Source: Baffinella frigidus
Taxonomy: Eukaryota > Cryptophyceae > Cryptomonadales > Baffinellaceae
NCBI GenBank assembly: GCA_026770585.1
Contig: MU646319.1
Location: forward strand, 408,182 to 422,143
DNA length: 13,962 nucleotides
Reading direction: 5' to 3'
In this document: in pieces, positions 1 to 11,055 of the stretch
How positions within the stretch are numbered: the stretch's first letter is position 1
How the letters are laid out: each line of letters begins with the position of its first letter
Translations under genes and position numbers: made by a program
The notes under the pieces: generated by a model
Seen by the model: only the letters and a program-made list of their open reading frames with translations
Databases searched by the model: none
What the model was told of the DNA's origin: nothing

Positions 1-570
1 CCCTCCGTCCCCGTCCCCCACCACACCTTCGCTCTCTTACCACCCCTCAGCAAAATCCCCGCGATGCCACTCCTCGAACCCACTGCTTCCAGCATACTGT
101 AAGGACGGACCCCAACCACGCCTTCACGGTGGCGTCAATCTCCAGCAGAATCTCCGCGCGGTGTGCGAACCCCGTGCTTCCATCATACCGTCGGAACGGA
201 TCCCAGCCAGGATCATCTCTCGTGTGTGTGTGCGTCGCAGGGGGTTCCGGGGGGCGAGATTCCACTGTTACTTCTTAAGTTAACAGAGGTTCCACTTTTG
301 CTTTGAGACGTCCCAATCTCGACTTTTGTCTCGGTGCGCAGCGCTCTTCGAACCCATGCCTCAACCCTGAAGAGCATCCCAGCGAGCACAATGCATAAAC
401 TCCCTCCGTTTATCATACACGGTTCACGGATCCCTCTGCCAGGATTCTCTGGTTCGTGTGTTATGCAGGGTCCCGGGGGCGCAACCCCCCCCCTGCATTG
501 ATCGGATCTTGCCTGTGACCCACCGCATCATTTCTCCGACGGTGAGCAAGTTTATGGTCAAACGTCATAA
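1..570. repeat. Diverged repeat-rich non-coding stretch
   Basis: No believable exon was found. A degenerate unit recurs at about 77-125, 165-245 and 345-475: gaaccc(a/c)..tgcttcca.catac(t/c)gt..ggacgga(c/t)ccca.cca, the later copies followed by ctggttcgtgtg or atctctcgtgtg. Long minus-strand open frames here (47-265 and 213-416) are Pro/Thr/Arg-rich, overlap in different frames and show no domain. Confidence 0.35.
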
Positions 571-731
571 CCACACAGCGGACTTGGAAGGGATTTTGAA
601 TCACCCCTCAGCGATAAGACCTAGGACCCTGCGGTAGGCAACCCGTGGGGACATATGGGGGTTCCTACGGGTAAGATAACGGAAAGTCGGTGGATTATCC
701 ACCGGAAATCCCTTCGTAGCCCGCTGTGTGG
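571..731. mobile_element. MITE-like foldback element, CCACACAGCGG family (complete copy)
   Basis: The left end (571-597, ccacacagcggacttggaag...) is an imperfect inverted repeat of the right end (704-731, ...cttcgtagcccgctgtgtgg), giving termini of about 26 bp on a 161-bp element with no coding capacity. The flanks gtcat and atgac extend the inverted symmetry. The interior has gaccctgcggtaggcaaccc and gttcctacgggtaag. Related truncated pieces lie at 5466-5545 and, inverted, at 9970-10049, so this is a dispersed family. It ends about 70 bp before exon Z. Confidence 0.65.
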
Positions 732-800
732 CATGACGGATGCTTGACTTTTCCTGCTATTTTGCTGTGTGGGTTGAAGAAAGTGTCTGCACGTGAGCAG

Positions 801-878
801 CTGAAGATGGGCAAGGACGGGCGCTCGGTCGCCCCTCCCGCCAACGCGCTCCTCCGCCGCCTCACAATCTTCTCAAAG
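801..878 (+). CDS. Exon Z: MBOAT exon containing APPANALLRRLTIFSK
   Basis: The stretch is 78 bp, 26 codons, phase 0 at both ends. It is preceded by gtgagcag (AG at 799-800) and followed by aag|gtctca (GT at 879-880). The product starts LKMGKDGRS and ends in a basic then hydrophobic run, NALLRRLTIFSK. Many wax-synthase-like MBOATs have a Pro-rich linker and an LLRRL-type helix start at this position, immediately before a D-L-hydrophobic segment; exon A supplies exactly such a segment (DLALIM) in matching phase 0. The open frame continues upstream to 726, so the true 5' boundary could be earlier, for example after ttgaag at 781. Codon use is GC-rich like exons B and C. Recognition rests on position, phase and a weak motif, so it is less sure than B to E. 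It is the only exon type here without extra copies. Confidence 0.5.
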
Positions 879-2615
879 GTCTCAGGGTTCAGTGTTCAGG
901 GTTTAGTGGGGTGGGTTTAGGTTTGTGAGTTTGGGGGTTACATTGGTGTGTTGGCACCGCTCGGAGCCGACACACCGCTGACCCGAAAAACGAGGGTGGT
1001 CGTGACAAACCAAATAGCAATTACTGCACAATGCCCACCTTGTACAGATCCCCGGATTTTCAAGAGGGTGCTGGTCCGCCTTGTGTGGTTGGTTCACCTC
1101 CTAGCTCTGTCCCACACGATCTGGTCTCATCATTCTGATGAGGCCGGACGTCACCCCCCCGGGGTTTGACCGTTTCGGTGCAAACCCGTCAGCTTTTGGC
1201 GTGAAAATGATAAGTCAACCCGACTGAGGCAGAGCTAGACGGTCTCTTTACCGCTCCCACCCTCCGGGGTGGTTGCGGGCTGCCAGAGAGCCCTCCCGTC
1301 TCGCCCCACTGCCCCCTCCTGGCCACCCTAGATTTTACGCGGAGCAATTGTAAAAAGCAATGGCTCTAGTAGAGTCCCTGTCAGGGACTTTCGATCCACT
1401 TTTGGCGAGTACCCCCCCAGGCATCCGAGAAATTGACTTTAGCGATTGCTCCTCATCTGATCGTAGGTGGCGTGTCGCGGTCGGGTTTGACAATTTATCC
1501 AACCTCGCTTCCCCCCCTTCACGTGTTCGTGTTTTTTGGGGGCCCCTCATTTAACCTTGCTCCCCTCCCCAGTATTGTACTTTTCGGGTCAGCGCGGATT
1601 TTGGATCGGGGTCGGGGAGTCGGGAAAAATCGAAAATATCGAAAAAGGGCTCTAGTATTTGTGACATATTATGGGTGGGGGGTGCATCTTGTCATCATAT
1701 CAATGCATAAGATAGCATAAAATCAAAAATATCGAAAAAGGGCTCTAGTATTTGTGACATATTATGGGTGGGGGGTGCATCTTGTCATCATATCAATGCA
1801 TAAGATAGCATAAAACTTTAGATGGACGCACCAATTATCGAGATTTTCGTTTCCCGACACCTCGACCCGACCTCGAGAAAATCCGCGCTGACCCGAAAAG
1901 TACAATACATGGCCCTGATCGTCTTCGTAAAGTCGACTAGTGAAATGAAATTTCGACTCCTGCCCTAGCGTGTTTGACAATTTATTGAACCGCGCTTTCC
2001 CCCCCGTTCTGCCGTGATCCTCTGCACCTGAGGGCTACACCGACCTGACTCCTTGTGTAAGTGGCTCATCTCATCTCCGTAATGATTGATTACTTTTCGC
2101 GCAACGAAATTTACTACACAAATGCTCTACTATCACTAGCATGATCCACGTGTGTAGTAATTTTCGTTGCCCACAAGCAATTCGTCAATACCTCCACGGA
2201 GATTAAATCCGGCCTGCCCCCCCCCAGGACTTGGCGTTGATCGTGTTGGTGACATCTTTTGACGTACCCCTTCGTGGAGGACGGTTACACGATATCATCT
2301 GAATCCGCGCACGGATCCAGTCCGCTTTGTACCAAGAATAATAGAAAGACGCAGTTGGTTTGAGGTGCGGGGTATCGTCGCGTGGCAGGATTTGGCGCTG
2401 ATCATGTTCGTGACTAATCAGTACTAATCCGCAGAGAGATTCCGTCGGCTTTGTACCACGAATAATAGAAAGCCGCAGTCGATTTGAAGTGCGGGGTATC
2501 GTCGCGTGGCAGGATTTGGCGCTGATCATGTTCGTGACGTCGACGTACCCGTTCGTGGAGGATGGTCCTGGGCTCTTCAAACAGTACTGGTGCACCCCCG
2601 TTCATCCATCCATCC

Positions 2616-2656
<41 letters not shown>

Positions 2657-3094
2657 GCGAGAGAGACAGAGAGAGAGAGCGCGCGAGAGAGAGAGATATG
2701 GTGTACAGTACTGGTGCCCCCCCGCCTCACCAGCTCTGTCAAAAAGCTCAAATAAAGTTCTGTCCTTTTTAAAAGCTCAAATAAAGTTCTGTCCATTTTT
2801 TGGTACAATAACGCTGTGGTCAAGTCGGATTTCGACGTTGGTCCAGTACGGACTGGACCAAACCGAAGAATGATTTGAGCGCCCTGTGTTCGTGACGTCG
2901 ACGTACCCCTTCGTGGAGGACGGTCCTGGGCTGTTCAAACAGTACTGGTGCCCCCCCATCCAGCGAGAGAGAGACAGACTGACTGACAGAGAAAGCGAGA
3001 GAGAGAGAGAGAGAGATAGAAAGAGAGAGCGAGAGAGAGAGACATAGAGAGAGAGAGCGAGAGAGGGATAGCGAGAGACATAGAGCGAGAGAGC

Positions 3095-3127
<33 letters not shown>

Positions 3128-6100
3128 GGAGAGAGAGATGGTGCCCCCCCGTCCACCCGCGCCTTATTTCGCAAAAGAGCGAAAAAAATAGGAGGTCATT
3201 TCGCTGGACCCCACCCCCTCAGCTTGCGTCCCCTGACCTCCCTCCTCCATGTCTTTCCCGCTTAGGTTGACAACCGAACACTCAGATTTCGCAGAATCTG
3301 GAACGCGCGTGTTCAGGTGTAAAAAGTGTGTAATTATTGCGACGCGGAGCGTGTTTTCGTATCGCGCTTATTACTGCCACCAGATATCGCAGAAGCGGGA
3401 ACGCGCGTATTGATGGTCGACAGTTTGTAATTACTGCAGAAAGGAGCGTGTTTTTGAAGGGGTCGGAAAGGAGAGTGTTATCGGGGTCGCGAGTGTGTCA
3501 TCCCGGGTTGAGGGTTGAGGCTTTAGGGTTCCGGCTTTAGGTCTGCGCGAAAAGGAGCGCTTTATTCGTCGCGCTGATACGAACGTGGGCCGGGTCGCCC
3601 AAACCCTAAACCCTAAACCTTAATTCCTAAACCCTAAACCCTAAACCCTAAACCCTAAACCCTAAACCCTAAACCCTAAACCCTAAACCCTAAACCCTAA
3701 ACCCTAAACCCTAAACCCTACACCCTAAACCCCAAACCCTAAACCGTAATTGCAGGTTGGCGCTATACTTCTCGAGCTTCATGTCTGCCCTATGCCAAGG
3801 TCCTTCTGATCCCTGAACCCTAAACCCTAAACCCTACACCCTAAACCCTAAACCCCAAACCCCAAACCCTAAACCCTAAACCCTAAACCCTAAGCCCTAA
3901 ACCCTACATCCTAAACCCTACACCCTAAACCTTACACCCCAACACCCAAACCCTACACCCAACACCCTACACTCTACACCCTAAACCCTAAACCCTAAAC
4001 CCTAAACCCTAAACCCTAAACCCTGCCCCCTTACCCAGGCCCATGCATCGCGCTGAAGATGCTCGGGTTCGAAACAGTCGAAGGCTAATCTCTGGCCACT
4101 TATGACGTGACAAGTGGACCGCTCTCAGTGGACCGCACTAAGTGGATCCCTTAATCCCGAACCCAAACCCTCAACCCTAAATCTTAAACCCTACACCAGG
4201 CCCAGGGATTGCGCTGAAGATGCTCGGGTTCGAAACAGTCGAAGGCTTCCGGGATCTGTTTTCAAATTTGGTACCCGGATCCGAAATTTAGGATTCGGAC
4301 CGGAGGTGAATAGGACGAGGAGTTGCATGTTTCAACTTCTGGGCACACTCATTCGTACCACGAAAACGAAACGTTGCGTTCTGAAATCCCCACTAATGGC
4401 CTGGCGTGTGCAGGCCTGGGGATTGTGCTGAACATGCTCGGGTTCGAAACGGTGGACGGCTAATCTCTGGCCACTTATGGCGTGAAAAGTGGACCGCTCT
4501 AAGTGGACCGCACTAAGTGGATCCCTAAACCCTAAACCCTAAAGCAGGCCCAGGCATCGTGCTGAACATGCTCGGGTTCGAAACGGTCGAAGGCTTCCGG
4601 GATCCCTGCTTCCTCAGCCAAGGCATCAATGACTTTTGGGGTGAGTGCAAATTCGTCCACTTTTGGCGTGAACACGATCAGTCAGCCCGACCCGTGCTTC
4701 CTCAGCCAGGGCGTCATTGACTATTGGGGTGGGCGCGTCAACTTCCGAACCCAGACTACTTTTGGGGTGAGCGCACCACCTTCCGAACCCAGACCCTTTT
4801 GGGGGTGAGTGTGCCAACCTCCGAACCCGAACCCTGAACCGCTCTGCCGTTGGCCGCGGTCTACACCCTTTACTCCGCGTGTTCCAGCTCAACGAGTGCA
4901 CACCACGCTTCACTCGTCCTACAGCCAGGAGGAGTGACCCACAGAACTTATCCGGGGAAACCTATTTTTCTTTAGTTTGATGGCAACGAAAATTACTACG
5001 CAAATGCTTGAATATTACTAACAAGAACGAATTGTGTAGTAATTTTCCTTGCCATCAAACTAAAGAAAAATAGGTTTCCCCGGATAAGAACGCCAGGAGG
5101 AGTGACGCGTGGAGGACTTGAGAAACGCGGAAACGGCGGGGTGAAATAAACGCACTTTATTCTCTCTCTATATATACTCAGTAAGTATTCATATTATGCT
5201 CGGTAACAACTTGTAGTATCCACTTAGCAGCGGCCGAGTTCCTTCCCCCCCGGATATCCGGGGGGGAGGCGGTTAGAATCTAGGGCCAAGGATAAGATTC
5301 TAGTACACATCGTTTAGATGGACTGTATCCGTGAAGCCCCCCGTGGCTGCGAAGTGGCTCGCTAACCTGGAACTCTCGCCAGGGCGGAGGTGGAACATGA
5401 TGGTGCACGGATTCCTGCGACGTGTGTATTTCGAGAACGCCCGCGCGTGGACGGGCAGCAAAGCCTTAATCGATAACACCTGCGACCCTACGGTAGGGAA
5501 CCCGTAGGGGCATAGGGGGGTTCCTACGGATAAGGATTATGGGTATCTGCTGAACTTCTCTCTTCTCGCGCAGGGCGGAGGTGGAACATGATGGTGCACG
5601 GGTTCCTGCGACGCGTGTACTTCGAGAACGCCCGCGCGTGGACGGGCAGCAAAGCCCTCGGCACCGCCGCCGCGTTCGCAGGTTGAGAGCCTGCTAGCTC
5701 TGCCTCAGTCGGGTTGACTCATCGTTTTCACACCAAAAGTGGACGGATTTTGTACCATGACACCGGGAAATTAACTATTTCAAGAAGGTGCACGCGTGGA
5801 CGGGCAGCAAGGCTCTCGGCACCGCCGCCGCCTTCGCAGGTACCAGAAAAGACCTTAAATCCAACTGTCGACTTTTGAAACGACCTTGACGACACGGCCG
5901 CCGCCTTCGCAGGTTGCGAGCCTCCTAGCTCTGCACCCTCTAGCCCTGCCTAACCGTTTTCACACCAAAAGTGGACGGGTGTGTACCACATGAGGAAATT
6001 TATTGGATGCCCATAAAATCACGGATTTCTGGATAATGTGCACCCTCCTCCGTCCCTTCTTCCAGCTTATCGTTGCCGAGCGTTCCTCACCCCTCTAGCT

Positions 6101-9100
6101 CTGCCTGATCGTTTTCACACCAAAAGTGGACGGATTTGTACCACAGACCCGGGCAATCAACTTCCGGTCTCCTCATTTTGAGGAGACCAGGTTAGGGTGC
6201 CAGCTAAATCCTCACCCTCAAGCCTCTCCGCGTCGGCAGGGCTAGGTCCTCACAATCCTCCGGTGACAATGTTATGATACATTGGTAGAATATTTCATGG
6301 ACGCATCTCGAATATTTCACAGAGACGCACCCTCAGCCTTTCCTTGACGGCGGGTGCTAGGAACACGCAAGGCAGTCACGACCGACCGTCTGGCTTCGGC
6401 GTCCGTTCACGACGTCCATGAGGCGAACCGCCCCTAGGGTGCCCCCGGCTACGAAGGTACATGGCCGGTGCAGGATGGTAGGATTGGGACCTGCATCTCA
6501 GAAACCACAGGTCCGGCGGTGGTAGATTCATGCTCACTCCCAGCCTCTCCTTAGTGGCAAGGTCCGTGGTGATCCATGAGGCTCTCATCTACACCCTCTC
6601 TCTCTCCTCACACTCCGCCGGCGACAGTGACAGTTGTCGAAGCGGGAACGTCTTACGGCTCATGGACGTTTGGATCACTCGTCTCTAGGCTGAGAGAATT
6701 ACAGAAGACGAGGAAGAAGAAGATGCATGCTCAACCTCTCTCCTCGGGGGCAGGGTCTGCGGCGATCCACGAGGCTCTAATCTACAACCTCTCCCTGCAC
6801 GTCGATCCCTCCGCCGCCGCCCTCGCTAGATCAGGTCCTTGCTCCCCCCTTCCATCGCAAGATCTGGTGATGACACGCCCTTCGCGCCTCGAGTGTATTG
6901 CAGTCTACTGCCGACTTTGAGTGCAGAGCTGTTCACGAGGCGCTGATCTACAACCTCTCTCTGCACGTCGATCCCTCCGCCGCCGCCCTCGCTAGATCTG
7001 GTGCTGACCCCCCCCCCCACCACCACCCACCACCCGAGAATCATTATAGTTGCAACCTCTATCTCTGCACGTCGATCCCTCTCCGACAGCCATCGCCCGC
7101 GCTGTCTTTGCTCTTACCCTCTTCAACCGCCCTTGCTAGATCTGATGATGCCACGCGATATCTGATGATTCGCGCCCTGAGAAGTATTGTAGTTGAGAGT
7201 GCGTGGGAATCCACGAGGCGCTGATCTACAACCTCTCTCTGCACGTCGACCCCTCCGCCGCGGCCCTCGCTAGATCTGGTGAGGACCCCCCGGAACGTTC
7301 CGGGCATACCATAGAAAAGTTACCCCCCGGAACGTTTTGGGGAAAGTCAGATTCGTGACCTGGACTCAAAAGTCAAGGTCACGAATCTGGACCTGGCTTC
7401 AGGTAGAAACGTCAAAAGTGAGGAGAACTGTGCCCTCCCGCTCGGCAGCGGTTGGCAGAGCATCGGCCTGCAACTTAGCAGCCACCGGGGGCTTTACGGA
7501 TACAGTCCATCTGAACGATTTGTGCTGGAATCTTATCCATTTCCCTCGAACCTAACCGGAATTTCACCTTGAATTCAAGGCGAAAAGGACCTCGGCCGCT
7601 GCTAAGTGGCTGGATGCGTTGTATCCTGTCTAGATGTGGTGTATGCTGCTTTGGTGCTTTGTATTACACTCACATCGCATCAGAACCTACCTCACCGTAG
7701 AGAGATACGAAACCGGCTGCGTCTGAGCTCCGTCTAGATGTATTGTATGCTGTCTAGATGTATCGCATCCTGTCAAGATGTATTGTATCCTATCCAAATG
7801 TATTTTATCCTGTCTAGATGTATTGTATCCTGTCCACATATATTGTATCCTGCGTCGATGTATTGTATCATGTCTAGATGTATTGTATCCTGTCTAGATG
7901 TAGGGTATGCTGCCTCCACGTTGAAGCTCCCTGGGGACTCCGTCCCGTAAAGTCACTCCGGCGGCGTGTTTCTGTGGAAACAGTCCCGTGTAGGATGGCC
8001 GGAGTGACTCGTCCCGTGTTTTACCTGCACGGGACGAGTCACTCCGGCCATCCTACACGGGATTGTGTCCACAGAAACACGCCGCGCGCGAGCTGAGTTG
8101 ATTTAATCTCAAATAAAGTTTTCTAGAAAGGGTTTCTGTCCACGAAATTTACCACACAATTTGATCTCACCAGTAATGATACAGCGTTTGTGTAGTAAAT
8201 TTCGTCGACGAGAAACCCTGTTTGGAAAGGCTTTTCTGCAATCGATGTTCTTTATCACACAAGCAGTCCTGTGCTACGTGGATGCTCCTCAAATCAAGGA
8301 TGGAGCTTGAACCTTTTCCTTCGGAGGAACGTGCGAATCTGCATCTTCCCCCGAAGGAAATGGTGAATACAAATCCTCGATTTGATCTCTGACTGGTCGG
8401 ATGTGCACTGCAGGTCTAGAGAGATTGATAATTTATTGCCAAACAACCAGCGTCAGCGCCGCACATGCTACGCATCGTGCCACTTACTGTACCCCGTGTC
8501 GGCCGCTCATACGAGCATTTTCCGGATGGATTCTAACTCCACCTCCTACACTGCAGGTCTGGGTTCACAATCGATGTTCTTCATCTCACAAGCAGTGCTG
8601 TGCTACGTGGAGCGGAGGTGCCTACACCCTACACCCTGAACCATGAACCATGAAACCTAAACTTGAAACCCTACACCCTGAACCATGAACCATGAAACCT
8701 AAACTTGAAACCATACACCCTGAACCATGAACCATGAAACCAAAACTTGAAACCCTACACCAAGAACCATAAACCCTAAACTTTGAACCCTACACCCTAA
8801 ACCCTGAACCCTGAACCCTACACCCTACACCATAGACCCTGAACCCTAAACTCTAAACCCTAAACCCTAAACCCTGAACCCTACGCCCTAAACCCTACAC
8901 ACTTCACCCTACACCCTAAACCCCCAACCCTCAACCCTCAACCCTCAACCCTCAACCCTACGCCCGAAACCCTATACCCTACACCCTACACCCTACACCC
9001 TACACCCTAAACCCTAGACCTTAAACCCTAAACCCTAAACCCTAAACCCTAAACCCTAAACTCTACACCCTAAACCCTGAACCCTACACCCTACACCCTA

Positions 9101-11055
9101 CACCCTTCACCCCACACCCTACACCCTGCACCCTGAACTCTAAACTCTAAACCCTAAACCCTAAACCCTAAACCCCAAACCCCAAACCCTACACCATCAA
9201 CCATAAACCATAAACCATAAACCATAAACCATACACCCTTTACCCTACACCCTTCACCCTTCACCCTTCACCCTACACCCTACACCCTAAATCCTAAACC
9301 CTAAACCCTAAACCCTAAACCCTAACGCCTAAACCCTAAACCCTAAACCCTAAACCCTAAACCTTGAACACTAACCCCTACACCCTAAACCCCACGCCTT
9401 AAACCCTAAACCCTAAACCCTGAACCCTGAACCCTAAACCCCAAATTCTAAACGCTAAGCCTTAAACACAAACCCCTACACCCTAGAACCCAAGCCCTAA
9501 ACCATGAACCTGAAACATTAAACCCCAAACCCTAAACCCCAAACCCCAAGCCCCAAACCCTAAACCCCAAACTCCAAACCCCAAACCCCAAACCCTAAAC
9601 CCTAAACCCGAAACCCGACACCAGATGCCAAACGACGTTCCCCGGCCTCGTCGATTCCTTGTACCCCCCCTCTCTACCAACCCTCTCCAGAAACCCTCAC
9701 TAGAATCTCTCTCTCCAGAAACTCTCTCTGCAAACGCTCTCTGGAAAGTCTCTCTTTAGAAAACCTCTCTAGAAACTGTCTCTGGAAATCTCTAGAATCT
9801 TTCTCTGGAAACGTCTAGACACTCTCCCTTTAAACCCTGTCTAGGAACCCTCTCTCTGGACCCTCTCTGGAAGCCCTCTCTGGCAACCCGTAGAAGCTCT
9901 TTCTAGAAGCTCTTTCTGTAAACTTGTATAAACTCTTTCTAGAAACCCGCTCTAGAAACTCGCCCTGGAAAGCCTCCCACATAGCGGGCTACGAAGGGAT
10001 TTTCGAACCATTTCGGGCCGACTTTCCGTTACCTTATCCGTAGGAACCACGTAGAAGCTCTTTCTAGAAACTCTCTCTGTAAACCTCTAGAAAATCTCTC
10101 TGTAAACCTCTAGAAAGTCTCTCTGGAAAATCTCTCTGCAAACCCTGTCTAGAAACCCTGTCAAGAAACCCTCTCTGGAAAACCTCTCGGGGAACCCTCC
10201 CGCTCAAAAAGCTACGAGTTACATCTTCCCTGGATATCCGGTAATAACGTGACCAACCATTGCTGACTTTTATCGTGTTTCCTAAAAAACTATCCGACAA
10301 TGAACTTTAGGAACGTTCCCCGTAGTGTTCTGAGTGGCTAGAAACCCTCTCTGGCAACCTCCGGAATCTCTCTCTAGAAACCTCTCTCTAGACATCCTCC
10401 CTTGGAAACCTAAAAAAACAGGGTTGATGAATTCAGGCGGTCCTCACTGAGACCCTGCATGCGAGAGAGAGAGAGAGAGAGAGAGACCTGTGTCCGAGCA
10501 GCACCTATGGAGATGTCATGTGCTGAATTGGGTGTTTCTGTTTGCAGGACGCAGTTCCCGCGGATCGTATCCCTTAAGTGACCAGTAGGCTCATACGCCC
10601 TACGGTAGGGCCCTAGGACCTGCCTAGGACCTCTTGGCCCGCAAATTTGGGGGCCTGGCCACTTAAGGGATAATCGCTTTTGACCGCGAAGTCCCTGCAC
10701 CGAGAACGCACCCCATGCGAATGCCCATCCGATGGCCTTTCTACAGAACAAGTTCCGGTGTCTGCCCATGTTGGGAGCTCGAAGATCCCAAAGGACCTAA
10801 AGGATTTACTGAACGGAGCGTGTGCGTGTTTCTGTTTTCAGGACACAGCTCCCGCGGATTGACCAATCTGCCCATCCGATTCACTGAATGCGGCGCGTGC
10901 GTGTTCGTGTTTGCAGGACGCAGCTTCCGCGGATCGTACAGGCGCTTTTGACCGCGGCGGCAATTACCCCCCTGGGACATCTCTTCACGGACCCGCTGGT
11001 GCAGAACGGGCTGATGAAGTCGCTCTTCGAGCACACGCCGCACTTCCGATTCGAT

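Larger units (their letters stand above)
5691..6160 (+). repeat. Dispersed repeat TAGCTCTGCCT...TTTTCACACCAAAAGTGGACGG, three copies
   Basis: Copies start near 5691, 5922 and 6094, each running ctagctctg..t...atcgttttcacaccaaaagtggacgg.tttgtacca. Minus-strand relatives lie at 1186-1235 and 4655-4700. The first two follow an exon B 3' end directly (gttg(a/c)gagcct(g/c)ctagctctg), so they were copied together with it. Confidence 0.75.

Noticed and set aside
47-416. Two overlapping minus-strand frames near the window start
   Set aside because: They are biased in composition, overlap in different frames, and lie on a diverged DNA repeat seen three times; no motif recognised.
2602-3174. Minus-strand frames rich in SLSLSL and IYIYIY
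   Set aside because: They are produced by GA and TA microsatellites, with no sequence outside the repeat that looks like protein.
5574-5681. DGAT1-type enzyme as the first choice for the MBOAT gene
   Set aside because: WNM.VH resembles DGAT1, but RRWN, IHEALIYN and the C-terminal LPR...LFTDPL pattern fit the wax-synthase-like branch better; kept only as an alternative.
7739-7918. Regular repeats that might be a CRISPR array
   Set aside because: The 20-bp units are contiguous with no spacers, and the context is eukaryotic.
7738-7950. Cys-rich open frame (MYCMLSRCIASC...)
   Set aside because: It lies on a 20-bp minisatellite; 20 is not divisible by three, and the apparent Cys pattern follows the DNA unit.
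8382-8646. Two overlapping plus-strand frames of 81-85 codons
   Set aside because: They cross exon D in the wrong frames and run through the acceptor; the third frame gives the family-matching exon.
9483-9680. Minus-strand open frame with VWGLGFG repeats
   Set aside because: It is a translation of the degenerate CCCTAAA array; the periodicity is that of the DNA repeat.
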